Shown: in pieces, positions 8,371-17,045 of the stretch
Layout: each line of letters starts with the position of its first letter
How positions within the stretch are numbered: position 1 is the stretch's first letter
NCBI RefSeq assembly: GCF_022271405.1
Contig: NZ_JAJNAL010000022.1
Span: 1 to 64,000 of the forward strand
Source: Rhodopseudomonas infernalis
GTDB lineage: Bacteria; Pseudomonadota; Alphaproteobacteria; Rhizobiales; Xanthobacteraceae
Length of the DNA: 64,000 nucleotides
Direction of reading: 5' to 3'
Translations under genes and position numbers: made by a program
Notes under the pieces: generated by a model
Databases searched by the model: none
The model's input: the letters and a program-made list of their open reading frames with translations, nothing else
What the model was told of the DNA's origin: nothing

Positions 8371-9231
8371 ATGTCGGCCCGCTATGACGAACTGATGGCC
8401 ATGAAAACTGCCGGCCAGAAATACAGCTACACCGATCGCGACGTGATGCTCTACGCTTACGGCATCGGCATGGGCGCCGATCCGATGGACGAGAAGGAAC
8501 TCGCCTTCGTCAATGAGGCGACCTACACCGAGCGGCCGCTGAAGGTGGTACCGACCTTCGCGTCGGTCGCGGCGTGGGGCGCGGGGCCCGGCGAGATGAA
8601 TCTCAACCGCCTGCTCGTCGTCGACGGCGAGCGCGACATCACCTTCCATCGGCCGATGCCGGTGGCGGCCAATATCACGGCCGACTCCAGCGTCGTGCAG
8701 GTCTACGACAAGGGCAAGGACAAGGGCGTGGTGATCCGCCACCAGACCGTGCTGCGCGATGAGTCCGGCACAGAACTGGCGACGTTGCTGGCGTCCCGAT
8801 TCGCCCGCGGCGACGGCGGCTTCGGCGGGCCGGCGCTGGAACAGCCCGAGCCGCACAAGATGCCGAGCCGTGCGCCGGATCGCACCGTCGACATTCCGAC
8901 GAGGCCCGACCAGGCGCTGATCTACCGGCTGTGCGGCGATCGCAATCCGCTGCATTCCGATCCGGAATTCGCCAAGAAGGCCGGCTTCCCGCGTCCCATC
9001 CTGCACGGCATGTGCACCTACGGCATCACCTGCCGCGGCGTGCTGCAGACCTATGCGGACTACGACGCGACCGCACTTAAGCAGCATGCAGTGCGGTTCT
9101 CGTCGCCGGTGTATCCGGGCGAGACCGTGACGATGGATCTGTGGAAGGACGGCGACGTTATCTCGTTCGAGGCGCGGGTGAAATCGCGCGACGTCACCGT
9201 GATCAAGAGCGGCCGGACCGTGCTCGGCTGA
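8371..9231 (+). CDS. MaoC-like (R)-specific enoyl-CoA hydratase (double hotdog)
   Basis: A 286-residue protein of the hydratase-2 type. The N-terminal half is a degenerate hotdog domain (LAFVNEATYTERPLKVVPTF) and the C-terminal half carries the active-site pattern RLCGDRNPLHSDPEFAKKAGF followed by PRPILHGMCTYG, where Asp and His are the catalytic pair. It should hydrate trans-2-enoyl-CoA to (R)-3-hydroxyacyl-CoA. The ATG at 8371 was chosen because GGAGAAG lies 8 bases upstream; the longer in-frame extension starts inside the REP element. It is co-oriented with the thiolase/DUF35 pair, a combination also found in side-chain degradation complexes. Confidence 0.9.
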   Translation: MSARYDELMAMKTAGQKYSYTDRDVMLYAYGIGMGADPMDEKELAFVNEATYTERPLKVVPTFASVAAWGAGPGEMNLNRLLVVDGERDITFHRPMPVAANITADSSVVQVYDKGKDKGVVIRHQTVLRDESGTELATLLASRFARGDGGFGGPALEQPEPHKMPSRAPDRTVDIPTRPDQALIYRLCGDRNPLHSDPEFAKKAGFPRPILHGMCTYGITCRGVLQTYADYDATALKQHAVRFSSPVYPGETVTMDLWKDGDVISFEARVKSRDVTVIKSGRTVLG

Positions 9232-9252
9232 GTCACAGCGCCCTCGAATCTG

Positions 9253-9339
9253 TGCCCCGGACAAGGCACTCGGCCGCATAGCGGCCGCTGCGCCGCAGAT
9301 CCGGGGCCCCGGTTCCTGCAGCGCAGCACAAACCGGACA
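9253..9339. repeat. Palindromic repeat, family D copy 1
   Basis: An imperfect palindromic stretch in the 9232-9401 gap, containing gtgccccgga, the inner palindrome ggccgcatagcggcc and gccgcagatccggggccccgg. The same cgcagatccgggg-type words recur at 36868-36992. Confidence 0.55.
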
Positions 9340-9401
9340 CGCGATTTTCTTCGACGATGATGCTATCCAATGCGCATCCAGGCTGACCAAAGGCACATCG
9401 T

Positions 9402-10355
9402 ATGAAACTGACTCCCGACGCTGCCGGCACATTCGCGATCGCTCCGACTCCGTTTCAAGACGATGGCCGGATCGACGAGGCCTCGATCGACCGGCTGACG
9501 GACTTCTATGCCGAAGTCGGCTGCGACGGCATGACCGTGCTGGGCATTCTCGGCGAGGCGCCGAAGCTCGATGCCGCCGAGGCGCAGGCGGTCGCCACGC
9601 GGTTCGTCAAGCGCGCGAAGTCGATGCAGGTGATCGTCGGCGTCTCGGCCCCGGGCTTTGCGACCATGCGGGCGCTGGCGCGGGCGTCGATGGATGCGGG
9701 CGCGGCCGGCGTAATGATCGCGCCGCCGCCGAGCCTGCGCACCGACGAACAGATCACCGGTTATTTCCGCCAGGCCGTCGAGGCGATCGGCGACGACATT
9801 CCCTGGTGCTTGCAGGACTATCCGTTGACGTTGTCGGTGGTGATGACGCCGACCGTCATCCGGCAGATCGTGATGGACAATCCGTCCTGCGCGATGCTCA
9901 AGCACGAGGACTGGCCGGGCCTCGAGAAGATCACCAGGCTGCGCGCCTTCCAGAAAGACGGCTCGCTGCGGCCGTTGTCGATCCTCACCGGCAATGGTGG
10001 GCTGTTCCTCGACTTCGAGATGGAGCGGGGCGCAGATGGTGCGATGACCGGCTACTGCTTCCCCGACATGCTGGTCGACGTGGTGAAGCTGTCGAAGGCC
10101 GGGCAGCGCGACCTCGCGCATAACCTGTTCGATGCGCATCTGCCGCTGATCCGTTACGAGCAGCAGCAGGGCGTCGGCCTTGCCGTGCGCAAATACGTGC
10201 TGAAGAAGCGCGGCATCATCGCGTCGTCTGCGCAGCGCAAGCCGGGCTCTGTCCTGACGGACACGGCGCGCGAAGAAGTCGACTATCTGTTGTCTCGCCT
10301 TGCGCGCGTCGACAAGCGCGCGGATCTCGAAACACGCGCCAAAGCTGCGGAGTAA
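9402..10355 (+). CDS. DapA-family aldolase/lyase (N-acetylneuraminate lyase superfamily)
   Basis: A 317-residue TIM-barrel enzyme of the dihydrodipicolinate synthase family. Schiff-base Lys is K167 (AMLKHEDW), and Y140 (CLQDYPLTL) is the conserved tyrosine, 27 residues earlier as in the family. The usual GTTGE substrate loop is replaced by GILGEAPKL, so the substrate is probably not that of DapA itself. A true DapA for lysine synthesis is normally shorter (about 295 residues); this one has a C-terminal extension. An aldol cleavage role in the surrounding acyl-CoA pathway is possible but unproven. AAAGG precedes the ATG by 9 bases. The Nudix gene follows after 4 bases. Confidence 0.85.
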   Translation: MKLTPDAAGTFAIAPTPFQDDGRIDEASIDRLTDFYAEVGCDGMTVLGILGEAPKLDAAEAQAVATRFVKRAKSMQVIVGVSAPGFATMRALARASMDAGAAGVMIAPPPSLRTDEQITGYFRQAVEAIGDDIPWCLQDYPLTLSVVMTPTVIRQIVMDNPSCAMLKHEDWPGLEKITRLRAFQKDGSLRPLSILTGNGGLFLDFEMERGADGAMTGYCFPDMLVDVVKLSKAGQRDLAHNLFDAHLPLIRYEQQQGVGLAVRKYVLKKRGIIASSAQRKPGSVLTDTAREEVDYLLSRLARVDKRADLETRAKAAE

Positions 10356-10359
10356 ATGA

Positions 10360-11154
10360 ATGTCGAACGAAGCTGCGGTTGCACGGCCGGCCTCAACCAT
10401 CCTGCTGCTGCGCGACCGCGCCGACGGCTTCGACGTGTTCATGATGGTGCGGCACTATCAAATCGAGTTCGCATCGGGCGCGCTGGTGTTCCCCGGCGGC
10501 AGTGTCGATGCCGGCGATCGCGAGATCATCGGCCGGCCTGAGCTCTACGCCAGCGCCGCGGTGGGCGAGGGCCCTTCGGTCGACTTCCAGATCGCCGCGA
10601 TCCGCGAGACCTTCGAGGAGAGCGGCATTCTGCTGGTGCGTCCGCGCGGAAGCGACCAACTGATTGCGGCCTCTCGCGCGAGCGAGATCGAAACCGCGCA
10701 TCGCACCGCGCTGTGCGAGGGGAAGATCTCGTTCGCCGAGATTTTGGCGCAGAACGAGCTGGTGCTCGCGCTCGATCTGCTGGTGCCCTATGCGCACTGG
10801 ATCACGCCTGAGAAACTGCCGAAGCGGTTCGACACCTGGTTCTTTCTCGCCGAAGCGCCGCCGGAGCAGCTCGGCATGCATGACGGCAAGGAATCGACCG
10901 ATTCGATCTGGTTGTCGCCGAGTGAAGCCCTCGAGGGCGGCGAGAACGGCCGTTTCACGCTGCCGTTCCCGACCACGCGTAACCTCATCCGGCTCGGCAA
11001 GCAGCCGAACGTGCAGCAGGCGCTCGACTCCTCGCGGGGCCAGCCGGTCGTTTCGGTGATGCCGATCATGGGCCGCGACGGCGAGAAGCGCACGCTGACG
11101 ATCCCGGCGGAGGCCGGCTACGACGGCGAAGTGTTCGAATTCACCGGCAATTAG
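10360..11154 (+). CDS. Nudix hydrolase, NUDT19/CoA-diphosphatase-like
   Basis: A 264-residue protein with a split Nudix box: GGSVDAGDR near residue 46, an insertion of about 30 residues, then AAIRETFEESGIL, which supplies the metal-binding glutamates. The insertion between the Gly-rich start and the REXXEEXG core is typical of NUDT19/RP2p-like enzymes that hydrolyse CoA or acyl-CoA. That activity would fit the acyl-CoA genes upstream, but it is inferred. The start is 4 bases after the previous stop, with GGAG 9 bases upstream, so it is co-transcribed with the aldolase. Confidence 0.85.
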   Translation: MSNEAAVARPASTILLLRDRADGFDVFMMVRHYQIEFASGALVFPGGSVDAGDREIIGRPELYASAAVGEGPSVDFQIAAIRETFEESGILLVRPRGSDQLIAASRASEIETAHRTALCEGKISFAEILAQNELVLALDLLVPYAHWITPEKLPKRFDTWFFLAEAPPEQLGMHDGKESTDSIWLSPSEALEGGENGRFTLPFPTTRNLIRLGKQPNVQQALDSSRGQPVVSVMPIMGRDGEKRTLTIPAEAGYDGEVFEFTGN

Positions 11155-11205
11155 CTCGAGTTGCGGCCCTGCATCGCATCCGAACCGCTGCGCAAGCCGA
11201 AACGT

Positions 11206-11244
11206 TCGGCACTGATCGCATCATGCTGATTGTATCAGTGCCGA
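11206..11244. promoter_or_regulatory. Long inverted repeat upstream of the PQQ dehydrogenase
   Basis: A perfect 11-bp inverted repeat (tcggcactgat, 11206-11216, and atcagtgccga, 11234-11244) separated by 17 bases. It lies 50 bases after the Nudix stop and about 150 bases before the dehydrogenase start. No T tract follows on either strand, so an operator or RNA structure is as likely as a terminator. Confidence 0.5.
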
Positions 11245-11397
11245 CATACGACTAAGCACCCTGCGTCGCAGCGTGAACCGTGTTGCGATGCGGCACTGCT
11301 ATCAAATCACAATTCGTCATCACGGACGCTGTTGACGCGTTCCAGAACGCGCGCAACACTCCTCAAAGGCCCGCCAGAGGCCATAGGGAGTGAACGC

Positions 11398-13578
11398 ATG
11401 AAGAATCTTGCCGATCGCGCGCGGGCAGCGCGCCGATTCATCGGAAGTCATTCGTCCGCACAATTACTTCAGAGAGACTTGAAGGTCGGCGCCGCCGTAC
11501 TCGCGGCCGCGCTGCTTGCTCATGGCGGGGCATTCGCCCAGAGCGCCAAGGGCTCCGCCGAGCATATCCGGGCTGTGACCGGCGCGATCGACGGCGCGGC
11601 GATCGTCGCCAATGCGAAGACGACGAATGACTGGCCGAGCTACGGCCTCGACTACGCCGAAACCCGGTTCAGCAAGCTCGACAAGATCAACACCGACAAC
11701 GTCAAGCAGCTCGGACTGAAATGGAGCTATAATCTGCAGTCGGAGCGCGGCGTCGAGGCGACGCCGGTGGTGGTCGACGGCATCATGTACGTCACGGCGT
11801 CCTGGAGCGTCGTGCACGCGATCGACACTCGCACCGGCAAGAAGCTGTGGACCTACGATCCCGGCGTCGATCGCTCCAAAGGTTATCGCGGCTGCTGCGA
11901 CACGGTGAATCGCGGCGTCGCTCTTTACAAGGGCAAGGTTTTCGTCGGCGCTTATGACGGGCGTCTGGTCGCGCTCGATGCGGCCACCGGTCAGAAGGTT
12001 TGGGAGAAGGACACGCTGATCGATCACGAGCACTCCTACACGATCACGGGAGCCCCGCGCGTCTTCAACGGCAAGGTGGTGATCGGCAATGGCGGCGCCG
12101 AATATGGCGCGCGGGGCTATGTCACCGCTTACGATGCCGAGAGCGGCAATCAGGCTTGGCGCTGGTTCACCGTGCCGGGCGATCCGTCGAAGCCGTTCGA
12201 AGACGAGTCGATGGAGAAGGCCGCCAAGACCTGGGACCCGGCCGGCAAATGGTGGGTCAACGGCGGTGGCGGCACTGCGTGGGACACCATCACGTTCGAT
12301 CCCGAACTGAACATGGTGTACATCGGCACCGGCAACGGTTCGCCCTGGAACCGGCATCTGCGCAGTCCGGCCGGCGGCGACAATCTGTATCTGGCCTCGC
12401 TCGTCGCGCTGAATGCCGACACCGGAAAGTACATCTGGCACTATCAGGAAACGCCCGGCGACAATTGGGACTACACCTCGACCCAGCCGATGATCCTGGC
12501 CGATCTCACCATCGAAGGTCAGCCGCGAAAGGTGATCCTGCACGCGCCGAAGAACGGCTTCTTCTTCGTGGTGGACCGCACCAACGGCAAGTTCATCTCG
12601 GCCAAGAACTTCGTCGACGTCAACTGGGCCACCGGCTACGATTCCAACGGACGGCCGATCGAAAATCCGGAAGCGCGCTCGGCGGACAAATCGTTCGACA
12701 GCATTCCGGGGCCGTATGGTGCGCATAACTGGCACCCGATGTCGTTCAATCCGCAGACCGGGCTGGTGTATTTGCCGGCGCAGGGCGTGCCGGTGAACCT
12801 CACCGGCGAGAAGGCGCTGAACCAGAACAAGACCGAGCCGTTCAAGTTCGGCAGCGCGACCGGCTGGAACGTCGGCTTCGCCCTCAATGCGACGCCGCCG
12901 AAGAACCTGCCGTTCGGCCGCCTGGTCGCCTGGGATCCGGTGCAGCAGAAGGAAGCCTGGCGCGCCGAATACGTGTCGCCGTGGAACGGCGGCACGCTGA
13001 CCACCGCGGGCAATCTGGTGTTTCAAGGCACCGCGGACGGCCGGCTGGTCGCCTACAACGCCAAGACCGGCGAGAAGCTCTGGGAAAGTCCGCTCGGCAC
13101 CGGCGCGGTCGCGGCGCCGGCCACCTACATGGTCGACGGCGTGCAATACGTCTCGATCGCGGTCGGCTGGGGCGGTGTGTTCGGCATCAGCGCTCGGGCG
13201 ACCGAGACCGAGGCTCCCGGCACGGTGTACACCTTCGCGGTCGGCGGCAACGCGCCGATGCCGGCTTTCACCAAGTATCAGATGGGCAATCTGCTCGCCG
13301 GCATTGAATACGATCCCAAGGATGTGCCGGAGGGGACCGCGATCTACGTTGCGGCCTGCGCGACCTGCCACGGCGTGCCCGGCGTCGACCGCGGCGGCAA
13401 CGTGAAAAACCTCGGCTACAGCTCGACGGACAAGATCGCCAACCTCAAGCAGATCGTGTTCAAGGGCCCGTTCCGCAACAAGGGCATGCCGGACTTCACC
13501 GGCAAGCTGACCGACGCCGACGTCGTCAAGATCCAGGCCTTCATCCAGGGCACGGCGGACGCCATCCGGCCGAAATAG
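11398..13578 (+). CDS. PQQ- and haem c-dependent alcohol dehydrogenase (quinohaemoprotein, type II-like)
   Basis: A 726-residue periplasmic enzyme oxidising primary alcohols or aldehydes. The N-terminus is long, with a hydrophobic export segment at about residues 30-47 ending HGGAFA-Q. An eight-bladed beta-propeller with W-docking repeats follows. C166-C167 (GCCDTVNRG) is the vicinal disulfide next to PQQ. D358 in GDNWDYTST is the catalytic base, and the residue two later is T360, not the extra Asp of lanthanide enzymes, so calcium is expected. The C-terminus is a cytochrome c domain with haem site C654-x-x-C657-H658 and a later GMPDF axial Met. The ATG was chosen at the GGGAGTGAACGC ribosome site; an upstream extension is non-coding in character. 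No pqq synthesis or cytochrome partner gene is adjacent. Confidence 0.93.
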   Translation: MKNLADRARAARRFIGSHSSAQLLQRDLKVGAAVLAAALLAHGGAFAQSAKGSAEHIRAVTGAIDGAAIVANAKTTNDWPSYGLDYAETRFSKLDKINTDNVKQLGLKWSYNLQSERGVEATPVVVDGIMYVTASWSVVHAIDTRTGKKLWTYDPGVDRSKGYRGCCDTVNRGVALYKGKVFVGAYDGRLVALDAATGQKVWEKDTLIDHEHSYTITGAPRVFNGKVVIGNGGAEYGARGYVTAYDAESGNQAWRWFTVPGDPSKPFEDESMEKAAKTWDPAGKWWVNGGGGTAWDTITFDPELNMVYIGTGNGSPWNRHLRSPAGGDNLYLASLVALNADTGKYIWHYQETPGDNWDYTSTQPMILADLTIEGQPRKVILHAPKNGFFFVVDRTNGKFISAKNFVDVNWATGYDSNGRPIENPEARSADKSFDSIPGPYGAHNWHPMSFNPQTGLVYLPAQGVPVNLTGEKALNQNKTEPFKFGSATGWNVGFALNATPPKNLPFGRLVAWDPVQQKEAWRAEYVSPWNGGTLTTAGNLVFQGTADGRLVAYNAKTGEKLWESPLGTGAVAAPATYMVDGVQYVSIAVGWGGVFGISARATETEAPGTVYTFAVGGNAPMPAFTKYQMGNLLAGIEYDPKDVPEGTAIYVAACATCHGVPGVDRGGNVKNLGYSSTDKIANLKQIVFKGPFRNKGMPDFTGKLTDADVVKIQAFIQGTADAIRPK

Positions 13579-13646
13579 CGGCTGCCGCCCCGCCTTTTCC
13601 GCCGGTCAGGCGGCGAGGGCGCCGGCTTCCCCTAAGCTCCACCGGC

Positions 13647-13678
13647 AACGCCGGGCCCGAACAAAAGGGCCCGGCGTT
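13647..13678 (+). terminator. Stem-loop after the PQQ dehydrogenase
   Basis: A perfect 12-bp stem (aacgccgggccc and complement) with an 8-base loop, 68 bases after the stop. Only a short interrupted T stretch (cgccgtttcc) follows, so termination is likely but not certain. Confidence 0.7.
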
Positions 13679-13764
13679 CGCCGTTTCCGGTTGCCGGCCG
13701 GCTCTCTACCCATCGCACCGACTTTGTGGGATAGTCGTGGCGACGGGAGCAGCGGTTTCGCCAT

Positions 13765-16470
13765 ATGCCAAACGCCATTTCAGCGTTCTTCCAGAGCGTG
13801 AGATCGCGCACGCTCTCGATCCGGCAGATGACGTTCGGCAGCTTCCTGCTGTTGCTGACCATCATCGCGATGACCAGCATCGGCAGCGTCATCGCGATCC
13901 GCCACATCGACAACACCTTCGCAGAGCTGCAGCGGCTTCAAAGTGTCGGCGACCTCGCCGAGGAGATCGAACGCCGGATGAGCGAATTGCGGTTCGCGGC
14001 GCGCGAGGTGGTGAGCGATCCCAGCGCGCAGCCTGCCGGCAGGGTGTTCGAGGCGGCGTCGGCACTGAGTCAACTCCTCAAGAAAACCCGGTTGGAGATC
14101 GACCCAGACCAGCAGGAAATGATCGACGGCGTCACCGCGCGGCTGAGCAATTATCGCGACGGCCTCGAGCGCATCACGGCACTGATGCCGCGGCGCGCCG
14201 AGATGATCGCCGCCGTGCCGCCGCTCCGTGAAGCGTTCGAGGCGGTGGCCACCGGGCTGCAGGATCGCGCCCTGGCGGCGACGTTGCAGGGCGAGCAGAG
14301 CAGGATCGCGGCGGCGTTGCTGTCGCGCGACCTCCTCGGCGCGAGCGAAGCGGCCCGGCGGATGCGGGCCATTCCGCTGGCCGATGCAGCCGCCGCCACC
14401 GCCGTGCGCGACTACGCGGATGTGATCATGTCCACCACGGCGGTGGAGCAGGAAATCGCGACACTGGATCGCAGCGTGCTCGGCACCGAGGGCCGGTTGA
14501 TCGGGCGGGTCACCGAACTGCTGCGGGACATCAGCGCACGGCGCGGCCGGGTGCTGTCGCGCGATCTTGCCCGAACCCTCACCGAGGACAAATGGCAGAG
14601 CATCGTGCTCGGCTCAGCCGGCGTGCTGGTGGGCCTGATGGCCGCCGCTTTCGTGGTACGGCGGACCGTAGGGCCGCTGTCGGCGATTACCGCTGCGATC
14701 CGTTCGCTTGCTGCTGGGCGCCAATACACCGCCATTCCCGCCACCGACCTCAAGAACGAGATTGGCGATATCGCGCGGGCCGCCGAGGTGTTCCGGCGCA
14801 CACTGGTAGAGGCGGACACCGCCCGCGAGGCCGCGGTGCGAGCGCTGGCAGAGCAGCGCCTCGCCGAAGAGAGCTATCGCAAGTTGTTCGAGGGCTCGAT
14901 CGACGGCATCTACGTCACAACGCCGGAGGGGGCTTTGCTCAATGCCAACCCGGCGCTGGCCCGCATGATGGGTTACGAGAGTCCCGCGGAGCTGATGCGC
15001 GCGGCCTCCGACATCGCCGGCACGATCTATCTCGATCCTAACAAGCGTGCCGCATATTGCGAGCTGATGGAGCGCGACGGCATGGTGCGCGAATTCGAGT
15101 ATCAGGCCCGCAAGAGCAATGGCGATGTGCTTTGGCTGTCGGACAGCGCCAGTGCGATCCGCGACGAGGCCGGAACAGTGGTGCGTTATGAGGGCGCGGT
15201 GCGCGACATCACCGATCAGAAGCGTGCCGAGACCGCGGTCGCCGAGGGGCGGCGTCTGCTGCAGCAGGTGATCGACACCGTACCCGCGGTAATCAACGTC
15301 AAAGACACCGAACTGCGCTATGTGCTGATGAATCGCTATATGGCGACGATCTTCGGCATTAACCCGAAGGAAGCGATCGGGCGGACCACCACCGAGCTGA
15401 TGTCGCGCTACGGTTCTCACAAGACGGACGCCAACGACAAGAAAGTCATTGCAACCGGCGAGGGGTTGGGATTCTACGAGGAGGAGTATCGCGACGCCAC
15501 CGGCGCGATACGGCAATGGTTGGTCAACAAGATGCCGCTCAAGGATCCGAGCGGACAGATCGAGCGCATCGTGACGGTGGCGCTCGACATCGGCGAACGC
15601 AAGCGTGGCGAGCTCGAAATGCGCCAGGCCAAGGACGCGGCCGAGGCCGCGCTACGAAATCTGCGGGAGACGCAGCAATCCTTGATCGAGGCGGAGAAGC
15701 TGGCTGCGCTCGGTCGGCTGGTCGCCGGCGTGGCGCACGAGGTCAACAATCCGGTCGGCATCAGCCTGACGGTGGCCTCGGCGCTCGATCGCAAGGCGTC
15801 TGTGTTCGCTGGTGAAGTCGAACGCGGTGAATTGAAACGCTCGCGGCTCAATGAATTCCTCGTCAGCACGCGGGATGCATCGGCGCAACTGGTCGCCAAC
15901 CTCAATCGTGCCGCCGAACTGATCCAATCGTTCAAACAAGTGGCCGCCGACCGCAACTACTCGGATCAGCGCATCTTCGACCTAGGCGATCTGACCGAAC
16001 AGGTGGTGATGAGTCTGCGTCCCGGCTTGCGCAAGCAGAACCTGACGCTGAAAGTCGATTGCGAGCCAGGCCTGACGATGAATTCCTATCCGGGCCCCTA
16101 CGGGCAGGTGCTGACCAATCTGTTTTTGAACTCGGTCGCGCACGCGTTTCCGAACGGCCGTGCCGGGACGGTCGAGATCAAGGTCCGTGCCGCCAGCGCC
16201 GAACAGGTCGAGATCCTCTACGCCGACGACGGTTGCGGCATGAGTCTCGATGTGCGGCGGCGGGCGTTCGACCCGTTCTTCACCACGCGGCGCGATCAGG
16301 GCGGCACGGGGCTCGGCCTGCACATCGTCTACAGCATCGTCACAAACCGTCTCGGCGGACGGCTCGAACTCCGGTCGGAGCCGGGCAACGGCACGCAGAT
16401 TCAGATGATCCTGCCGCGAGTCGCACCGCAGGACCTAACGGACGGTGTGGTGGCGATCGCCCGCGCCTGA
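13765..16470 (+). CDS. Membrane PAS sensor histidine kinase (orphan)
   Basis: A 901-residue sensor kinase. Order: membrane helix at about 24-46, a long periplasmic alpha-helical sensor domain (47-275), second helix about 277-300, HAMP region (300-350), coiled linker, first PAS domain about 368-480 (YRKLFEGSIDGIYV), second PAS domain about 497-615, then the kinase core. The phosphoacceptor is H658 in GVAHEVNNP, and the ATP domain has the N box (NLFLNSVAHA), DDGCGM, FFTT and GTGLGL. The class resembles NtrY- or DctB-like kinases with an HExxNP H-box. No response regulator gene is next to it, so the partner is elsewhere. The ligand is unknown; the large periplasmic domain suggests an extracellular signal. 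Confidence 0.92.
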   Translation: MPNAISAFFQSVRSRTLSIRQMTFGSFLLLLTIIAMTSIGSVIAIRHIDNTFAELQRLQSVGDLAEEIERRMSELRFAAREVVSDPSAQPAGRVFEAASALSQLLKKTRLEIDPDQQEMIDGVTARLSNYRDGLERITALMPRRAEMIAAVPPLREAFEAVATGLQDRALAATLQGEQSRIAAALLSRDLLGASEAARRMRAIPLADAAAATAVRDYADVIMSTTAVEQEIATLDRSVLGTEGRLIGRVTELLRDISARRGRVLSRDLARTLTEDKWQSIVLGSAGVLVGLMAAAFVVRRTVGPLSAITAAIRSLAAGRQYTAIPATDLKNEIGDIARAAEVFRRTLVEADTAREAAVRALAEQRLAEESYRKLFEGSIDGIYVTTPEGALLNANPALARMMGYESPAELMRAASDIAGTIYLDPNKRAAYCELMERDGMVREFEYQARKSNGDVLWLSDSASAIRDEAGTVVRYEGAVRDITDQKRAETAVAEGRRLLQQVIDTVPAVINVKDTELRYVLMNRYMATIFGINPKEAIGRTTTELMSRYGSHKTDANDKKVIATGEGLGFYEEEYRDATGAIRQWLVNKMPLKDPSGQIERIVTVALDIGERKRGELEMRQAKDAAEAALRNLRETQQSLIEAEKLAALGRLVAGVAHEVNNPVGISLTVASALDRKASVFAGEVERGELKRSRLNEFLVSTRDASAQLVANLNRAAELIQSFKQVAADRNYSDQRIFDLGDLTEQVVMSLRPGLRKQNLTLKVDCEPGLTMNSYPGPYGQVLTNLFLNSVAHAFPNGRAGTVEIKVRAASAEQVEILYADDGCGMSLDVRRRAFDPFFTTRRDQGGTGLGLHIVYSIVTNRLGGRLELRSEPGNGTQIQMILPRVAPQDLTDGVVAIARA

Positions 16471-16482
16471 TCGCCGGGGCGC

Positions 16483-16833
16483 TCAGTCGGCTTCGGCGAG
16501 CCAGCGCAACGTTGCCTTGAACGACTGGCTCGACTTCCCGACCAGCGCCGTGCCCTGCATCATCGCCGAGGTGTCGGTCCAGGTGCCGGAGACGCCGATT
16601 CCGACCGGCTCTTTCTGGCCGCCGAACAGCGGATTGGCGTCGGGGCTGGGCGTGTGTTGACTGATCGTGACTTCGCCCTTGAAGGAACTGCCGCTCGTCA
16701 CGTAGCTGCCGGTGTAATAGAGATACGCATCGCCGCCCAGGATCCTGCCGTCTCGAAACAACGCGACGCCGCTGCCTTTGCCTGAGCGGCCGTCCAGCAG
16801 GTCCGCATGGACCGAATACAAACCGTTCCTCAT
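16483..16833 (-). CDS. GrlR-family small regulatory-like protein
   Basis: A 116-residue protein matching the T3SS negative regulator GrlR family by its N-terminal MRNGLYSVHADLLDG, GVALFRDGRILGGDAYLYYTGSY and the following beta-barrel segments. Proteins of this lipocalin-like fold are widespread in Bradyrhizobium and Rhodopseudomonas without a type III system nearby, and probably bind small hydrophobic molecules or other proteins. The start at ATGAGGAAC was preferred to a longer frame because GGGGGACACA precedes it and the family begins there. It is convergent with the kinase gene, only 12 bases apart. Confidence 0.7.
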   Translation of the reverse strand: MRNGLYSVHADLLDGRSGKGSGVALFRDGRILGGDAYLYYTGSYVTSGSSFKGEVTISQHTPSPDANPLFGGQKEPVGIGVSGTWTDTSAMMQGTALVGKSSQSFKATLRWLAEAD

Positions 16834-17045
16834 TGTGTCCCCCGCGCGCCGATCAATTACCGGATGCGCTAGTCTGTTATGCCAAAGCGGGTTGATCCCC
16901 GTCAACGCGGCAGGAATACACGAACGTGCGCTGCGATTGACCTCGTTTCGACGATCGTCAACACTTGCGGCCCGGGAGCGGTCGGTCAGTTCGGTGATGC
17001 GGTGATCGTGTCACTTTGCGGCTTGGATCCGGGAAGGAGCTCGTC

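Noticed and set aside
11464-13371. A 635-residue minus-strand open frame
   Set aside because: Antisense shadow of the PQQ dehydrogenase; the plus-strand gene has clear PQQ and haem motifs.
16483-16833. Evidence for a type III secretion locus
   Set aside because: Only a GrlR-like protein is present; no secretion genes are nearby, and this family is common without them.
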